Origin: Corallium rubrum
Lineage: Eukaryota > Cnidaria > Anthozoa > Scleralcyonacea > Coralliidae
NCBI GenBank assembly: GCA_964035015.1
Contig: OZ036005.1
Location: 8,260,188 to 8,324,187, forward strand
Direction: 5' to 3'
DNA length: 64,000 nucleotides
Every line of letters starts with the position of its first letter. Within the stretch, counting starts at the first letter, position 1. The notes below the pieces were generated by a model. That model was given only the letters and a program-made list of their open reading frames with translations, did no database searches and was not told the origin of the DNA. Positions 1-13,800 of the stretch are shown here, in pieces. The position numbers and the translations under genes are program-made.

Positions 1-194
1 ATATAGTCCTAACTTATTGATCGTTTAATTCTCAAAATCGCTTATAGTGTCTCGTATAAATTTCTGGACATTATAGAACAGAACTTGATTATCTTTGAAA
101 CTAAGCACAGTGTAGTTCTGATCCGTGGAGGAATATTTTAATTTTTTGGGAGTCAGAAAAACCTGACCATATGGTGTGGAACAACAATCGAAAT

Positions 195-350
195 ATAGTA
201 AGGTTAGATATACTGCCGAAACTAGGAGTCTAACTTTTCGAGCGAAAGCCCTTCGTCAGAGAGAAACGTTTCTCTCTGACAAAGGGCCTTCGCTCGAAAC
301 GTTAAACTCTTACGTTTCTCTCTGACAAAGGGCCTTCCCTCGAAACGTTA
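195..350. repeat. Palindromic repeat with hammerhead-like motifs
   Basis: An inverted repeat whose right arm holds two tandem copies of a ~45 bp unit. Each unit has CTGAC (276-280, 322-326), a GC-rich hairpin and GAAAC (296-300, 342-346). The order CTGANGA, hairpin, GAAAC is the hammerhead ribozyme core, but both copies read CTGACAA, so the core is mutated. The same unit recurs at 23311-23440 and beside the Penelope-like element at 63538-63567, so I infer a Penelope-derived terminal repeat. Its flank (about 170-215) is repeated inverted at about 715-800, so the element was probably split by the insertion at 355-690. Confidence 0.5.
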
Positions 351-354
351 CCCT

Positions 355-690
355 CTGTTCAGACTACGGTGCTCGGGCACGGGCCCCTCGTTCACATTCA
401 CGGCGCCCTGGATCTGATAAGCGTTCACACAGAAAGCTTTTCATGGCTTTTGCAGCTATTTTGTGGCTTTGAGGCTTCGAATTACAAAGAATATTGAGTA
501 AGAAGCGTGGGCACCACTTTGGGCACTGAAGACGTGTTCACATTAGTGCCCGTACCCGGGCACGGTGCTCGAGTACTACCTCAACGCACGGTGCCCAGTT
601 TTGACTTGTTTGAGTTGGGCACCGCGAAAAAGTCGTGTTCACATTAGTGCCCATGCCCGGACACCGTACCCGGGCACCTAGTCTGAACAG
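355..690. mobile_element. Small TIR element (MITE)
   Basis: Inverted termini: CTGTTCAGACTACGGTGC on the left and a matching GTCTGAACAG end on the right, followed by GC-rich subterminal repeats of CCGGGCAC type. About 336 bp with no coding capacity. No clear target-site duplication was found. It interrupts the hammerhead-like palindrome. Confidence 0.5.
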
Positions 691-931
691 GAGATTAGAC
701 TCCTACGTTCTCTGTTTCGTCAGTATATCTGACTTTGCTATATTTCGATTGTTGTTTCAACACTGCCTACGCAGCACACTACTTTTGTTTCACAACTTTC
801 ACTATTTGGTGTGGAACAACCGTGCAGAAGAGGCTATCAGATGACTACGTGGTTTTATCATGGTTTTATCTACTGTACTTTGTGTTCTCTCTGAATGTTG
901 TGTATGGTTTAATATACAGTATTCTTTTTAG

Positions 932-3900
932 GTCAATTTTGAAATTATTTGGATCTGGAGAATGCTTGGAAATATTGATTGAAAGCCTCAAACAATGCCA
1001 ACCAAATGATATTGTAAGCTATAAAAAGTTTGAACGTGTTTTTTAAATTTCTTTTCAACTCACCTCTGTCCAAGGGTATTTGGAACTGGTTGGTTGAATA
1101 GAGGTTGAGTAGAGTAGGATAAACGAGAGTGGAGTAGAGTGGAGTGGAGTAGAGTGGGTGCGTAGCCGGTGGGGTAGAGTGGAGTAGGGTAGAGTAGGGT
1201 GGAGCAGGGTAAATTAGGGTAGAGTAGGGTAAAGTAAGGTGGAGTAGAGTGGAGTAGAGGAAAGCGAAGTGAGGTGAAGCCACGCCAGGTAAAGTAAAGT
1301 AATGTAAAGTAAAGTGACGTGACGTGACGTGACGTGACGTGACGTGACGTGACGTGAAGTGAAGTGAAGTGAAGTGAAGTGAAGTGAAGTGAAGTGAAGT
1401 GAAGTGAAGTGAAGTAGAGTGAAGTGAAGTGAAGTGACGTGAAGTGACGTGAAGTGAAGTGAAGTGAAGTGAAGTGAAGTGAAGTGAAGTGAAGTGAAGT
1501 GAAGTGAAGTAAAAAAGTAAAGTTACTTTATTTATTGAGGGTAACATATGACCCCTTTATGGAACTTAGTTTGTAAAATTAACATGAGGAAACTATGGTG
1601 GTGATTTGGCGAAAGAAAGAAAACCAGAGAACGCAGTAAAAAGCCCTCCAAGAACAAAAGAGAACCAACAACTCTACTCACACGAAGCGAATGTGGTCAC
1701 CCATCCAAGTACTAACCCCGTTTGACCAGGCTTAACTTCAACAGTGAAAGGCAGCGCGTTAACAGCTTGTGTCACCCGTGCCTTCCTTCTTAGCACAACA
1801 TCAAGATATCCATCTTTACCCAGTTAACCACCAGCTGGTTATTTGAATAGCGAAAAATGAATGCATATAACCTGACCAGCCGGTTATCTGCATACCGGAA
1901 AACAGTATGCATATAACCACAAGCCTTTTATTTGAATAGCAGAAAATGGATGCATATAACCACCAGCTGGTTATCTGCATACCGGAAAACAGTATACATA
2001 TAACCACCATAAAACTACCATATAACTACCTCTGTAGCTGGTTGAGATCCTCAACCCATTGTAGCCTGTTCAGATGCTCAACCCGTTGTAGCCTGTTCAG
2101 ATGCTCAACCCATTGTAGCCTGTTCAGATGCTCAACCCGTTGTAGCCTGTTCAGATCCTCAACCCATTGTAGCCTGTTCAGATGCTCAACCTGTTGTAGC
2201 CTGTTCAGATGCTCAACCCATTGTAGCCTGTTCAGATGCTCAACCCGTTGTAGCCTGTTCAGATCCTCAACCCATTGTAGCCTGTTCAGATGCTCAACCC
2301 GTTGTAGCCGGTTGAGATCCTCAACCCGTTGTAGCCGGTTGAGATCCTCAACCCGTTGTAACCAGTTCAGATCCTCAACCCGGTGTAACCGGTTGAGATC
2401 CTCAACCCGTTGTAACCGGTTGAGATCCTCATCCCGTTGTAACCGGTTGAGATCCTCAACCCGTTGTAGCTAGTTGAGATCCTCAACCCGTTGTAGCCGG
2501 TTGAGACCCTCAACCCGTTGTAGCCAGTTCAGATCCTCAACCCGTTGTAACCGATTGAGATCCTCAACCCGTTGTAACCGGATCCTCAACCCGTTGTAGC
2601 CGGTTGAGACCCTCAACCCGTTGTAGCCAGTTCAGATCCTCAACCCGTTGTAACCAATTGAGATCCTCAACCCGTTGTAACCGGATCCTCAACCCGCTGT
2701 AGCCGGTTGAGACCCTCAACCCGTTCTAACAGGTTGACGTTCTCAACCCGTTGTAGCCAGATCCTCAACCCGTTGTAGCCGGTTGAGACCCTCAACCCGT
2801 TCTAACAGGTTGAGGTTCTCAACCCGTTGTAGCTGGTTGAGATTCCCAACCCATTGTAGCCGGTTGAGATCTTCAACCCGTTCTAACGGGTTGATCTTCT
2901 CACTCCCGTTGCCTGTGTGGTTGGATAAATGGGAAGGGTGTGGTGGAGTAAGGGTGCAGAGCGGGTTGATTTGGGAAGGTGGATTGATGTTTCTAAAGAT
3001 GGATTGGTGGTTGAATGGGTGGTTGTTTAGATGGATGGGTGGCTGTCAGGATGGGTGGATGGATGAATTATTTGGATCGGGAGAATACTCGGGAAAATAT
3101 AAATTCTAAGCCTCAAACAACACAAACCAAGCGATATTGTAAGTTCAACTAAATTTTGAACATACTTTTGAATGTTTTTTCAACTCATCTCTGTCCAAGG
3201 ATATTTGGGTGGATGGGTGGATTTGTGGTTGGATGAGTGGAAGGGTGGATGAATGCATGGGTGGGTGGATGGGTAAGTGGATGGTTTGGTGTATAGGTGT
3301 GTGGATAAGTAAGGGGATGGCCGGGTGGGTGAATGGGTGTGTAAGTGGGTAGGGGAGCACGGATGGCGTGTGCTGTTAGGGCGCTGCCTCTCACCAATAG
3401 ACTAGTTAAGCCCGGTTAGACGGGGTTAGCACTTGGCTGGGTGACCGTCTGGTAACAACCCCGTTCTCGAGCTTGGGACTCATGTGAGTAGAGTTGAGTT
3501 GATCTCTCCTGTGCTCCGAGGGTTTTTCCCGGGTTCTCCGATTTTCCTCCCTCCGTAAAATCAATACCTAGGGCTTAGCTGGGATCCGTGGTCTGAACTG
3601 TGTCGTATGGCGGTTGCTTAAAGCGCCTTTGATATGCCTCGACACGGCCACATTGAAAAATCCTTAGGAGTAATTTGATTGTAAACATAAACGTTTGATG
3701 TATTCTAATTAAAGACCTTTACCTTATGACTAAATTTGAACATTTCGAATTGCTAAGACCCCGTCCACACGTATCCGGATTTTTTTGAAAACGCAACGTT
3801 TTTGTTATGGATTGGCCTTGCGTCCACAAGGTAAACGATGAAGCGGTTATCAAAAACGGAACTTTTTGAAGACGGTCTCCAAAGTGGAACGTTTTGAAAA

Positions 3901-6900
3901 CGCCATTTTCCTGTTCTCGTGCGGACGCGGATTTTGAAAACGGATAAAAAAAGTTGCGTTTACAAACAATGTACGTGTAGACAAGGGTTAAGTTTCAACG
4001 CCTCTCTGGCCAAGGGTATCCCAGCGAGATACACTGTATACAGTAAGTTGAAAACTAAATTATTTTGCAAACAAGTTCTGATGTTGTTTTAGCTATCACC
4101 TGGCAGAAGAGATGACAGCTTTAAGATTAATGTGGAAAGTTTCAACAGAAAATTGAACCAAGACAAGAAGTTACAGCTTATTCAGGTGCGTTAACGTGTG
4201 GGACGTGGTGTTATAACGTAGCAAACTTGAAAAACTTCATGGACAAATTCAAGTTCACTTGATTAAAATTATGGTGAATATCACACACGTCAAAACTTGG
4301 ACTAAGTAGTCCGTAAGAAAATGTACTAATGACTTTCTATTTTAACGTTTTATGAATATTATTCCTTTCTTTTGCACACAAATATAATTTTTGTCTTGCA
4401 TGAAACTATTTATTAAGCGGTAATTTAATACCTGGCGCTGTGCCTTTAAAGTGCCAATGAAATAAAAAAAATTTATTGCTTCATTTGAAAGAGCATCAAA
4501 AATTAAGACAATATGCAGTTTACCGTTCCTTGATATCTTTTATAGTTCCAAAGTTATAAAGATTTAAAGGTGTCAAAATGAAGAAAAAATATGGCACAAA
4601 CAAATTGCTAATTCAGCACAAATTGTGACGTCATGTGGTTTGCATGTTAATTTGGTGAATGTTTAAATGAACTATTATAGCTCAGTTACTATGTGTCAGA
4701 ATCAAACGAACCTTTGCACACATATAATGCAAGATGAAACACAGTTGATAATATCACCAATTTTGTTGTCAAGGTAACAGTTGTACCCAGGCCCCTTGCA
4801 CGGATTTTATATATTTTATGATATTATCAACTGTGTTTCATCTTGCACTATATGTGTGCAAAGGTTCATTTGATTCTGACACATAGTAACTGAGCTATAT
4901 ATAGCTCATTTAAACACTCACCAAATTAACATGCAAACCACATAACGTCACAATTTGTGCTGAATCAGCAATTTGTTTGTGCCATATTTTTTCTTCATTT
5001 TGACATATTTAAATCTTTATAACTCTGGAACTATAAAAGATATCAAGGAACGGTAAACTGCATATTGTCCTACTTTGTGCATGATGCTCTTTCAAATGAA
5101 GTAATTAAAAATTTCGCTTCATAGGCACTTTAAGACTTATCATAACGTAACGTAGTACAATGTCTTATGATGTATCGCAACATTATAACATTATAAAGGG
5201 GCAACTATGCGTTTCCAGGTTATCCTATTTTCCTTTAAAGTCGGAAAAGTTCAATCTAAAACCGAAGAAATAATTGAAACCAGTCACTCGGTTCCACTTT
5301 TATGAACTGTCTAAGTTTGAGTTTTTGCTCCTTTTGCTGAACTCGTATGAACGACGACCGCGTCGAAATAAAGACTGGTACTAGTCCCTTGTGATGTCAT
5401 ACCGGTAACCAACAACAACGCGGTCATGCTTCAAGAGGACCTAAAGAAGGCCCCACTGATAAATTCTTTGCTTTACTTCGAAATTCGTATTTTTCTTTAC
5501 TTTTGCTAAGTTAGATGATAACCCTTTCAGAAGAAAATATAACTTCAAAAGATTTAGTTGACTTTTAATATGACGAACGATGCCCCGCACGCCTGCAAGA
5601 AATCATATGGCAAGACCCACTCTTTGTCAGAGATGTTAGGCGTATCTCTCTAGTCTTATACTAAAATTTTTATTTTATTTATTTTTATTCTTTTACTTCG
5701 TTCAGAGTCTGTCATTTTTACCGCTTGAGGGAGATGTGAATTTAACTGAGCCTTCCACAATCTTCTCACTGATATTAGACCACAGTGATCCAAAAACAGA
5801 GAATCCTTCTCAATTGTTTTTTGGGCGGTTGGTATGTTTTTCTTTAACTGTTTTTTAGAATTTTTAACTGATTGTATAGAATAGTGATTACAAAGGATTT
5901 CACGTAACGTTTTTCGAAAGCGTTCCGAAGTTTGTTTGTTTTAATATTTCCAAAGTTGGACACGAACTTGGCAAATTCAAGTAGTAGTAGCCAATCAGGT
6001 TGCGAACTTCGAAACGAAGTTGCGGGGCTTGCGAGATTGCGAAGTTCGTTGTTTTCATCATTTCGAAGTTTCCTGTTGGACGTAGAGTAAATATGCCTGA
6101 AGAATTGTCGTCTTGGATATCAACATACAAAGATAAACTTGATGAGAAAACGTATAATTTCATAGTTGATACTCTCACGGAAAATCAATTTACTACGAGA
6201 CTTCAGCTGAAATTGCTGACCTCGAATCAAATCGATCTCATGATTTGAACTACTCCAATTTCAAACTTCGCAATCTCGCAAGTTCGCAACTTCGTTTCGA
6301 AGTTCGGAATGAATTTGCCAAATTGACAAATTTATGGCCAACTTCGGAAATAACGAACAAACTTCGGAACGCTTTTGTTCTAGAAATCTTTGTTCGAGAA
6401 ATCTTTGTTCTAGTGAGTTCAGAAATCCTAATTTGCGTTACATTTGCATATTGCAACCACTGACCTGTATATAACTGGACCGCTTGCTCTTGCCAAAAAA
6501 GTGTGGCCATTTGAACATGGCGTCAAATGGCGAATTTGAGTCCTTCTGCTCATGGGAGCAGCCACTGACCAGTGCTTGACACTGGTCTGTAGGCGTTTTA
6601 TGCTATGTTATGTTCTTTTCGTAAAAAAATTTTTTTCTCTGTTTGAAAATTGATCTAAAATGGCCAGTTTAATATATTTTTACGCTCCGTTGTTGCAACT
6701 AGTGACACCTGGAGAACACCAGCTTATAGTAAGTGCAGTTAAAACTTTCAATGTAGTCTGTCGGAATACAAAATAAATGTTTTACCACGTACGTTTTTCA
6801 GTATATGATTGATGTTTCGGGTTTAAGTTTTAATAATCTTAACAGTTATGTTTACTTCGTGTTTGCCTGCCTTCACTGGCCCTTCTGGTTCTGATTTCAA

Positions 6901-9900
6901 TCTCACTGGAACATTTCAACATAAGGACAGAATTTTTCGCAAGATTTGGACATTTGGTGATATGTTTTACAACGAGAAATACTGATGTTTTACAACAGTA
7001 AGATTATTAAATCCTTTTCGAAAAGTACTAAAATGTGCCGATAGCCTACGAAAAGTATTAAAATACAAGCCGTTGAATTGCCGGTCTGGTATTCACTTGT
7101 CAGTTCAGTTGTCCCTTCTTCGTTTTGGCAATAAAAACAATTAAATATATGCAGCAACAAAATCGAATAACCGACAGGAATTAACAATATAACTGCTTTG
7201 TGTATTTATTTCTGTACCTTTTTTAACCTTTCAAAAAAGATTTGTGTTTATCTTTGAAAATAACAGTGAGTCAAGGGTTCTTTTCTTCATTTTCACGGGA
7301 TATTTTATAAAGCCTGCGTCTGTAATCCAGTCAAAATCGCGGTCAGTGTTGTCTACCATGAGCAGAAGGACTCAAATTCGCCATTTGACGCCACGTTCAA
7401 ATGGCCACACTTTTCATAACTCAAAGATAATACGAGCAAGCGGTCCAGTTATATACAGGTCAGTGGTCCAGATACACAAATGCTGCAAGTTAAAACTTTT
7501 CAATTATCAGCACTGACACTAGGACTATACAAGGAACTAGATGAGGCACAAATGTACACTGCAAAACGTTTTAAGGTTAGGGAAAGAAGAAAAAAATTCA
7601 TAACTTTTTCCTATCAAGTCAGCTCAATAAACACACAATTCAACTGTTTTCTCTTTCAAGATTGCAAATGGCCAACGTCACTTAATCAAGAAATATTCTT
7701 TGAAAACAAGACATTTTATTGGAAACACTTCAATGGACCCACAACTGTCACTTCTTATGGCTAACATGGCCAAGGTCTGTATTGTGAAACAAACCTGATC
7801 GTCTATGTCTAGTTAAGAAGCCTGAATAAAGTACTATTTCGCAATATACCATTTCACATAGTACCATTTCGCAAAATACCATTTCACAAAGTACCATTTC
7901 GCAAAGTACAATTACGTAAAGTACCATTTCACAAAAAATCATTTTGCACAGTACCATTTTACAAAGTATCATTTCACAAAGTACTCTTTCGCAAAGTGCC
8001 ATTTCACAAAGCACCATTTCACCAAGTACCATTTCACAAAGTACCATTTCACAAAGTACTATTTCGCCAAGTACAATTACGTAAAGTACCATTTCACAAA
8101 AAATCATTATGCAAAGTACCCTTTTACGAAGTATCACTTCACAAAGTACCATTTCACAAAGTACTATTTCGCAAAATACCATTTCACAAAGTACCATTTC
8201 ACAAAGTACCAGTTCATAAAGGACCATTTTGCAAAGTACCAGTTCATAAAGGACCATTTTGCAAAGTACCAGTTCACAAACTGTATCATTTCACAAAGTA
8301 CCAGTTTACAGAGTACCATTTTACAAAGTACCATTTCACAAAGTACCAGTTCATAAAGGACCATTTTGCAAAGTACCAGTTCATAAAGGACCATTTTGCA
8401 AAGTACCAGTTCACAAACTGTATCATTTCACAAAGTACCAGTTTACAGAGTACCATTTTACAAAGTACCAGTTCACAAAGTACCATTTTGCAAAGTAATA
8501 TCTCACAAAGTACCATTTTGCAAAGTACTATCTCACAAAGTACCATTTTGCAAAGTACTATCTCACAAAGTACCATTTTGCAAAGTACCATCTCACAAAG
8601 TATCAGTTCACAAATTAAGTACCATTTTGCAAAGTACTATCTCACAAAGTAGCATTTTGCAAAGTGCCATCTCACAATGTACCAGTTCACAAAGCACCAT
8701 TTTGTAAAGTAGTATCTCACAAACTACCATTTTACAAAGTACCATTTCACAAATTATTATTTTACAAAGTATTATTTTACAAAGAATAAATTAACAAAGT
8801 ACCATTTTGCCAAGTATCATTTCGCAAAGTACCATTTTGCAAAGTATCATTTTGCAAAGTACCATTTCACAAAGTACTATTTTACGAAGTACCATTTCAC
8901 ATAGTACCATTTTACAAAGTACCATTTGACAAAGTACCATTGCATTCTCAAATTCTAAGTATCTTTACGTACTTGTCTTCGTTTCTAGTGTGTAGATGGC
9001 ATGTTTGTTTACGATCCATTCGTTGGAACAGGTAATGAAATTTTTTTTTCCAAAAAAAGTTTTGAGTTTTGCATTTATTTAATTCGACCTGAGCCATTTT
9101 ACTCTGATGAAAGACTCCGCTCAAAACGTCAGTATTTCATTATCAAAAACTATTCTCAGCAGTTTACGACCTTTTCACTTTGCTCTATCTAAAACACTGA
9201 TGCCTACACAGCACTCTACGATTTTACGTTATCAAAACTAATCTCAGCTGTTTACTAAAGCCGTAATCAAACGAGAACGCAAGCCATCGCAAGTTAGCAG
9301 TCACGAATTTCTGTGGCGGTCGTTCGAACACCCAAATTAACAAAATAAAGGTTTCATGAGTGTTTTAAACAAGTTTTAACATTGTCGCGGTACATGATAT
9401 TTTCGGGAAATTATTCAGAGCGGGTGGCTGAGATAGCGTGACTGCCAACTTGCGATGACTTGCGTTCTCGTTTGATTAGGGCTTAACACTTTTTCACTTT
9501 GATATATTCAAAACACTGCCTGTTTTTACAGGCAGTGTTTTATGGGGAGCACGGGTGGCGTGTGCTGTTAGGCGCTGCCTCTCACCACTCTAGCCCAAAG
9601 TTCAGCCCAGTTGGACGGGGTTAGTATTGGGACGGGTGACTGTCTGGGTATAACCCCTTTTGTGAGCTTGCGAGTCCTGTGAGTAGAGTTTAATTGGTCT
9701 CTCCTGTGCTTCGAGGGTTTTTCGCCGGGTGCTCTGGTTTTCCTCCCTCCGTAAAAATCAACACCTACGTCTTAACTATTTCATGTATTGTAATTTTCTA
9801 TATGTATTCAGGTATTTATCTATTCTGTTGTACACTGTAATGCGCATTCGATCATTACGCCATGATTTTTTGAATAAGATGTAGGTAATTGGACAAACAC

Positions 9901-10820
9901 TGGGGTTATATAATGTAGATGAGGAGCACGGGTGGCGTGTGCTGTTAGGGTGCTGCCTCCACCAATAGTTAAGCCCAGTCGGACGGGGTTAGTACTTGGA
10001 TGGGTGACTGTTTGGGAATAACCCCGTACTCCGCCAGCTTGGGACTTACGTGAGTAGAGTTTAGTTGGTCTCTCCTGTGCTCCGAGGGTTTTTCGCCGGG
10101 TTCTCCGGTTTTCCTCCCTTCGTAAAATCAACACCTAGGTCTTAGTTGTCTACACATAGGAGTTTGGTGTCAATTGGGACGAAAGTTCTGTTCCTCTCTC
10201 CTACCACACGTTAAGTGGCAAATTTAATAAATTCATATTCAAATATAAATTTGCATAGTATGCGGTATATGGCCTTAGGCCAAAAAGTGTTGCGGAGGCA
10301 ACGACGGTTGAAAGCGCAGTATGTTAAATAAATTATAAGAAAGGAATAAAGATGCGTGAGTAATATTGAGTATATATAGTTCACGGGACACAACCCTCGA
10401 CAATTGTTTCGATCTTCTCGTGGTCTCTTCAGGAGGGATTTGGGTTTGGCAGTCGATGTAATTATGTTGGAAAATAAACAATAAACAGCGTAGAAAGAGG
10501 TTAATAAATATAAATAAAAGTGTGTGCTTACCGAAGTCGTTGTTATTTGTTGTCAAACCAACGCGTCATGCCTTCATTTTGCAAGAGCAGTCCTCAAGTC
10601 TTGTTAACTTGTTGGTAGTCATATCAGTAAGTTAGTGTCAGTCGTCAGAGATGTAATGAGTTCGGTTGGTTGTAAGTGATAGTTTATAAATGATCGTTAT
10701 TACGTCATTGGTTGGTTTTCTAGTGGACGATGTATGATATCGTTAAGGGTTAGTTGGGGTAACCCAGGAGCCCTGTAGATAGAATTTTTTTTTTTTTGGG
10801 GGGGGGGGAGGGGGTTGGTT

Positions 10821-10859
<39 letters not shown>

Positions 10860-13800
10860 TGTTTTTTTTATATATGCAACGAAATTTCACCCCAGTTTTT
10901 TATGATTGCATTTGAAAGAACTAAAACACTTAAAATGACATATTCACATTTTTTTGTAGAATTTCGTTTCCTTGCTTCATTCTTGAGATATTCAGGTTTG
11001 TTTGATATGCAAATGTCATACTTACGACCTCACACTGTATAATGACTTTTTACAAAAGTATGATTTTCTATGAGAGTACTTATCGAAAGTACTTAATATT
11101 TATTTGCACTTGCATGTATGTAGCTATGCATGGTCACTAAACGTGTGTAGTTGGGTGTAAAATATTTGGACCACCAATCCTAAAGTTGATGCTCTTTCAA
11201 AAAGTCATTATGCAGTGTGATGTCATAAGTATGACATTTGCATATCAAACAAACCTGAATATCTCCAGAATAAAGCAAGGGAACGACATTCTACGAAAGA
11301 TGTGACATTGTCATTTTAAGTGATCTTTTAAATGCAATCGTAAAAAAACTGGGGTGAAATTTCGCTGCATTGGCACTTTAATAAATACGACTCGACTTTT
11401 AGCTTTTTAAACTTTCTAATTTAGCCAGAAACATTGTCTAGAGAAAAACGCGTTATTGAAATAAATCATCTACTCAAAAACGCACTTCCCACGCAAAGGA
11501 AAATGTTCTTTTTACTTCTGATACTCATAATTTACATTTGCATGTTTTTGGTTTTTTTTTAATTTTAACATCTTCGTTCACCTCCTACTTACCCGTGTGG
11601 TTGGTTAGGTGCAAGCTGTAGAGCAAGGGGGCCTGGGAGCGCACTGTGGTATTTGGATTCAGGTTAAGATCCGAGGTGGTGATATCTTGAACTGACCACC
11701 CCACTTGCACCTATCACACCAATGTAAGTTGGTGGAAAAAAGAACTTACCATTTGCACCATTGAATGGAGGGACCAAACGAGTGGCAAAAAAAAGAAAAT
11801 TTTCCGAGCAACAGAATGTACGTTTGGCTGCTTGTTGTACGTATGTACTAATGATGTGCCATCGAGCCTTACCAGTCTCCCAATAACCACCCCCGACCTA
11901 CGTCTGCACCAATACAACGAACGACGCGCGGTTACCTATCTGTTAACCTTGGTTATTGCATAACGCCACTTAACATCTTCGTTCACCTTGTGCTTACCCA
12001 TTTGGTTGGTTAGGTGCAAGCTGTAGACCGAGGGGGGCCTGGGAGCGCACTGGTATTTGGATTCAGGTTAAGATCTGAGGCGGTGATATCTTGAACTGAT
12101 CACCAAAAGTGATGCCCTGGCATCACCCATCCAAATACCACGAAGCCAAGACTCTGGATTCACAGTGAACATCTGGAGCTACAGTTACTCACACTGAGTC
12201 TACGAAAGATGTTACGTTGTCATTTTAAATGTTCTTTCAAATGCAATCGTAAAAAACTGGGGTGAAATTTCGGCGCATAGGCACTTTAATAAATACGACT
12301 CGACTTTTAGCTTTTTAAATTTAGCCGGAAACATTATCTAGAGAAAAACGCATTATTGAAATAAATCACCCACTCAAAAACGCACTTGCCACGCAAAGGA
12401 AAATGTTGTTTTTACTTTTGACACTCATGTTGTTGTTTTTTAAATTTTAAAATTGTTTAATCTAGGTAGTATTTTGGTGGGATGCTCTCATTATGGTGCT
12501 TACTGCATTGGAAGTGATATTGATAGAACCTTATTACTTGGCCGAGGTAAGGAAAACAAAAAGCCGAGAAAAGATCATTATTTTTAGTCTTACTCTTACA
12601 TATTGTTCATTACGTCGATGAAATTAACTGGCCATCGTCTTTTTGACCACTGCAGTCAATAGAGAAATAGTCTGAAAACTTGGCAAACTTCAAAGCGTCT
12701 ATACTGAACTCGGTGATTTTATGTTATGACGGTCCTGCCCGTGGATAAAGGACTGGGTGGGCTTTGATATTTCTCGACCAGTGAGCTCTATATATAACTG
12801 GAGTGATATTTACTGGTCATTGACCGGGCAAAGATTGAAGTCAAACATGGCGGACATGTAGACCTGAAGTACGTATAGTTCCAGTCTCCAACGCGGTTTT
12901 TTGACCAGATCAGACTTGACCAGACCGCGTAGAAGACTGGAACTATACGTACTTCAGGCCTACATGCCCGCCACAAAGATATCACTCCAGTTAGTTATAT
13001 ATAGAGCTCACTGGCCTCGACACGGCCACGTTGATCTGCGTCCTTCGTAATTCAACCGCTGGCTGCTAGCCTGCTCCGCAGTCGTCCAAACCCCGGGTCG
13101 TGTTCTTTGAAGGATGGGAACTCTGCATTTGACTGTACTTAATTAATCTCCATAAAGTTTTGGTTGAGCCTGACTGGAAGGACAAAAGCGATAGCTTCTC
13201 ACATTATTCTCGATAAGGTTACTTCATTATTCATTTCCCGCACATTGGAATCGACGTTAAAAACGACTTCTCAATTTGTATTGGTAGCATTTGGTGTTGT
13301 TCCTTGTATTTAATTGGTCTATTTTTGTCACATGATTAATCCACTTTCTGATTTAAAGGTCATCCATCTAGAGCCCAGGCTGTTGGGAAATGGCGAGGTA
13401 TATAGACACTTCTCAAACTCATTAGTAATTCATGAGCTAATTAGCCAATCAAAGAAAAATATTTGATCATGTGCATGTATGAGTTTTGAAACCCAGTAAA
13501 GGTCGCGCTAACTGAATTCATGATTAAGAAATCAGAAAATAAACGACACAAACAAAACACCGTTTATTACCACATTTCTTAATTATAAATTCAACATGAG
13601 ACTATTGGGTACTAATATACACCATTGTCTAATCTAATATGCACCAAGTCCCTAGCGAATTCTACGGCTATAATAGGCCATTGATAAGCTATTCCATAAA
13701 CTCGTGTATCGTGTTTTACCAGGGGTTACAAACACTCGAGAACAACAAAAATCACTCGGCCTATATTGCTTCGAAATTTTCAATGTTCTCTCGTGTTTGT

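Noticed and set aside
735..1046. 103-codon ORF as a separate gene
   Set aside because: Its last third is TRMT11 exon 932-1013; the upstream part is intronic repeat.
945..1547. 200-codon minus-strand ORF
   Set aside because: Translation of the GTGAA/GTGAC pentamer array; strict periodicity and no domain.
1946..2473. 175-codon Ser/Cys/Arg ORF
   Set aside because: 27-bp minisatellite read in frame; nine-residue periodicity only.
2036..2915. CRISPR-like array
   Set aside because: Units are contiguous tandem copies without unique spacers, in an intron of a eukaryotic gene.
6000..6248. 82-codon ORF in the CGAACTTCG MITE
   Set aside because: Lies across an inverted-repeat arm; no family resemblance.
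7748..8707. Several overlapping ORFs of 76-218 codons
   Set aside because: All come from the ~15-bp AAAGTACCATTTCAC repeat on both strands.
9923..10145. Functional 5S rRNA gene
   Set aside because: Only the 3' half matches 5S rRNA, with a foreign head and tail shared by dispersed copies.
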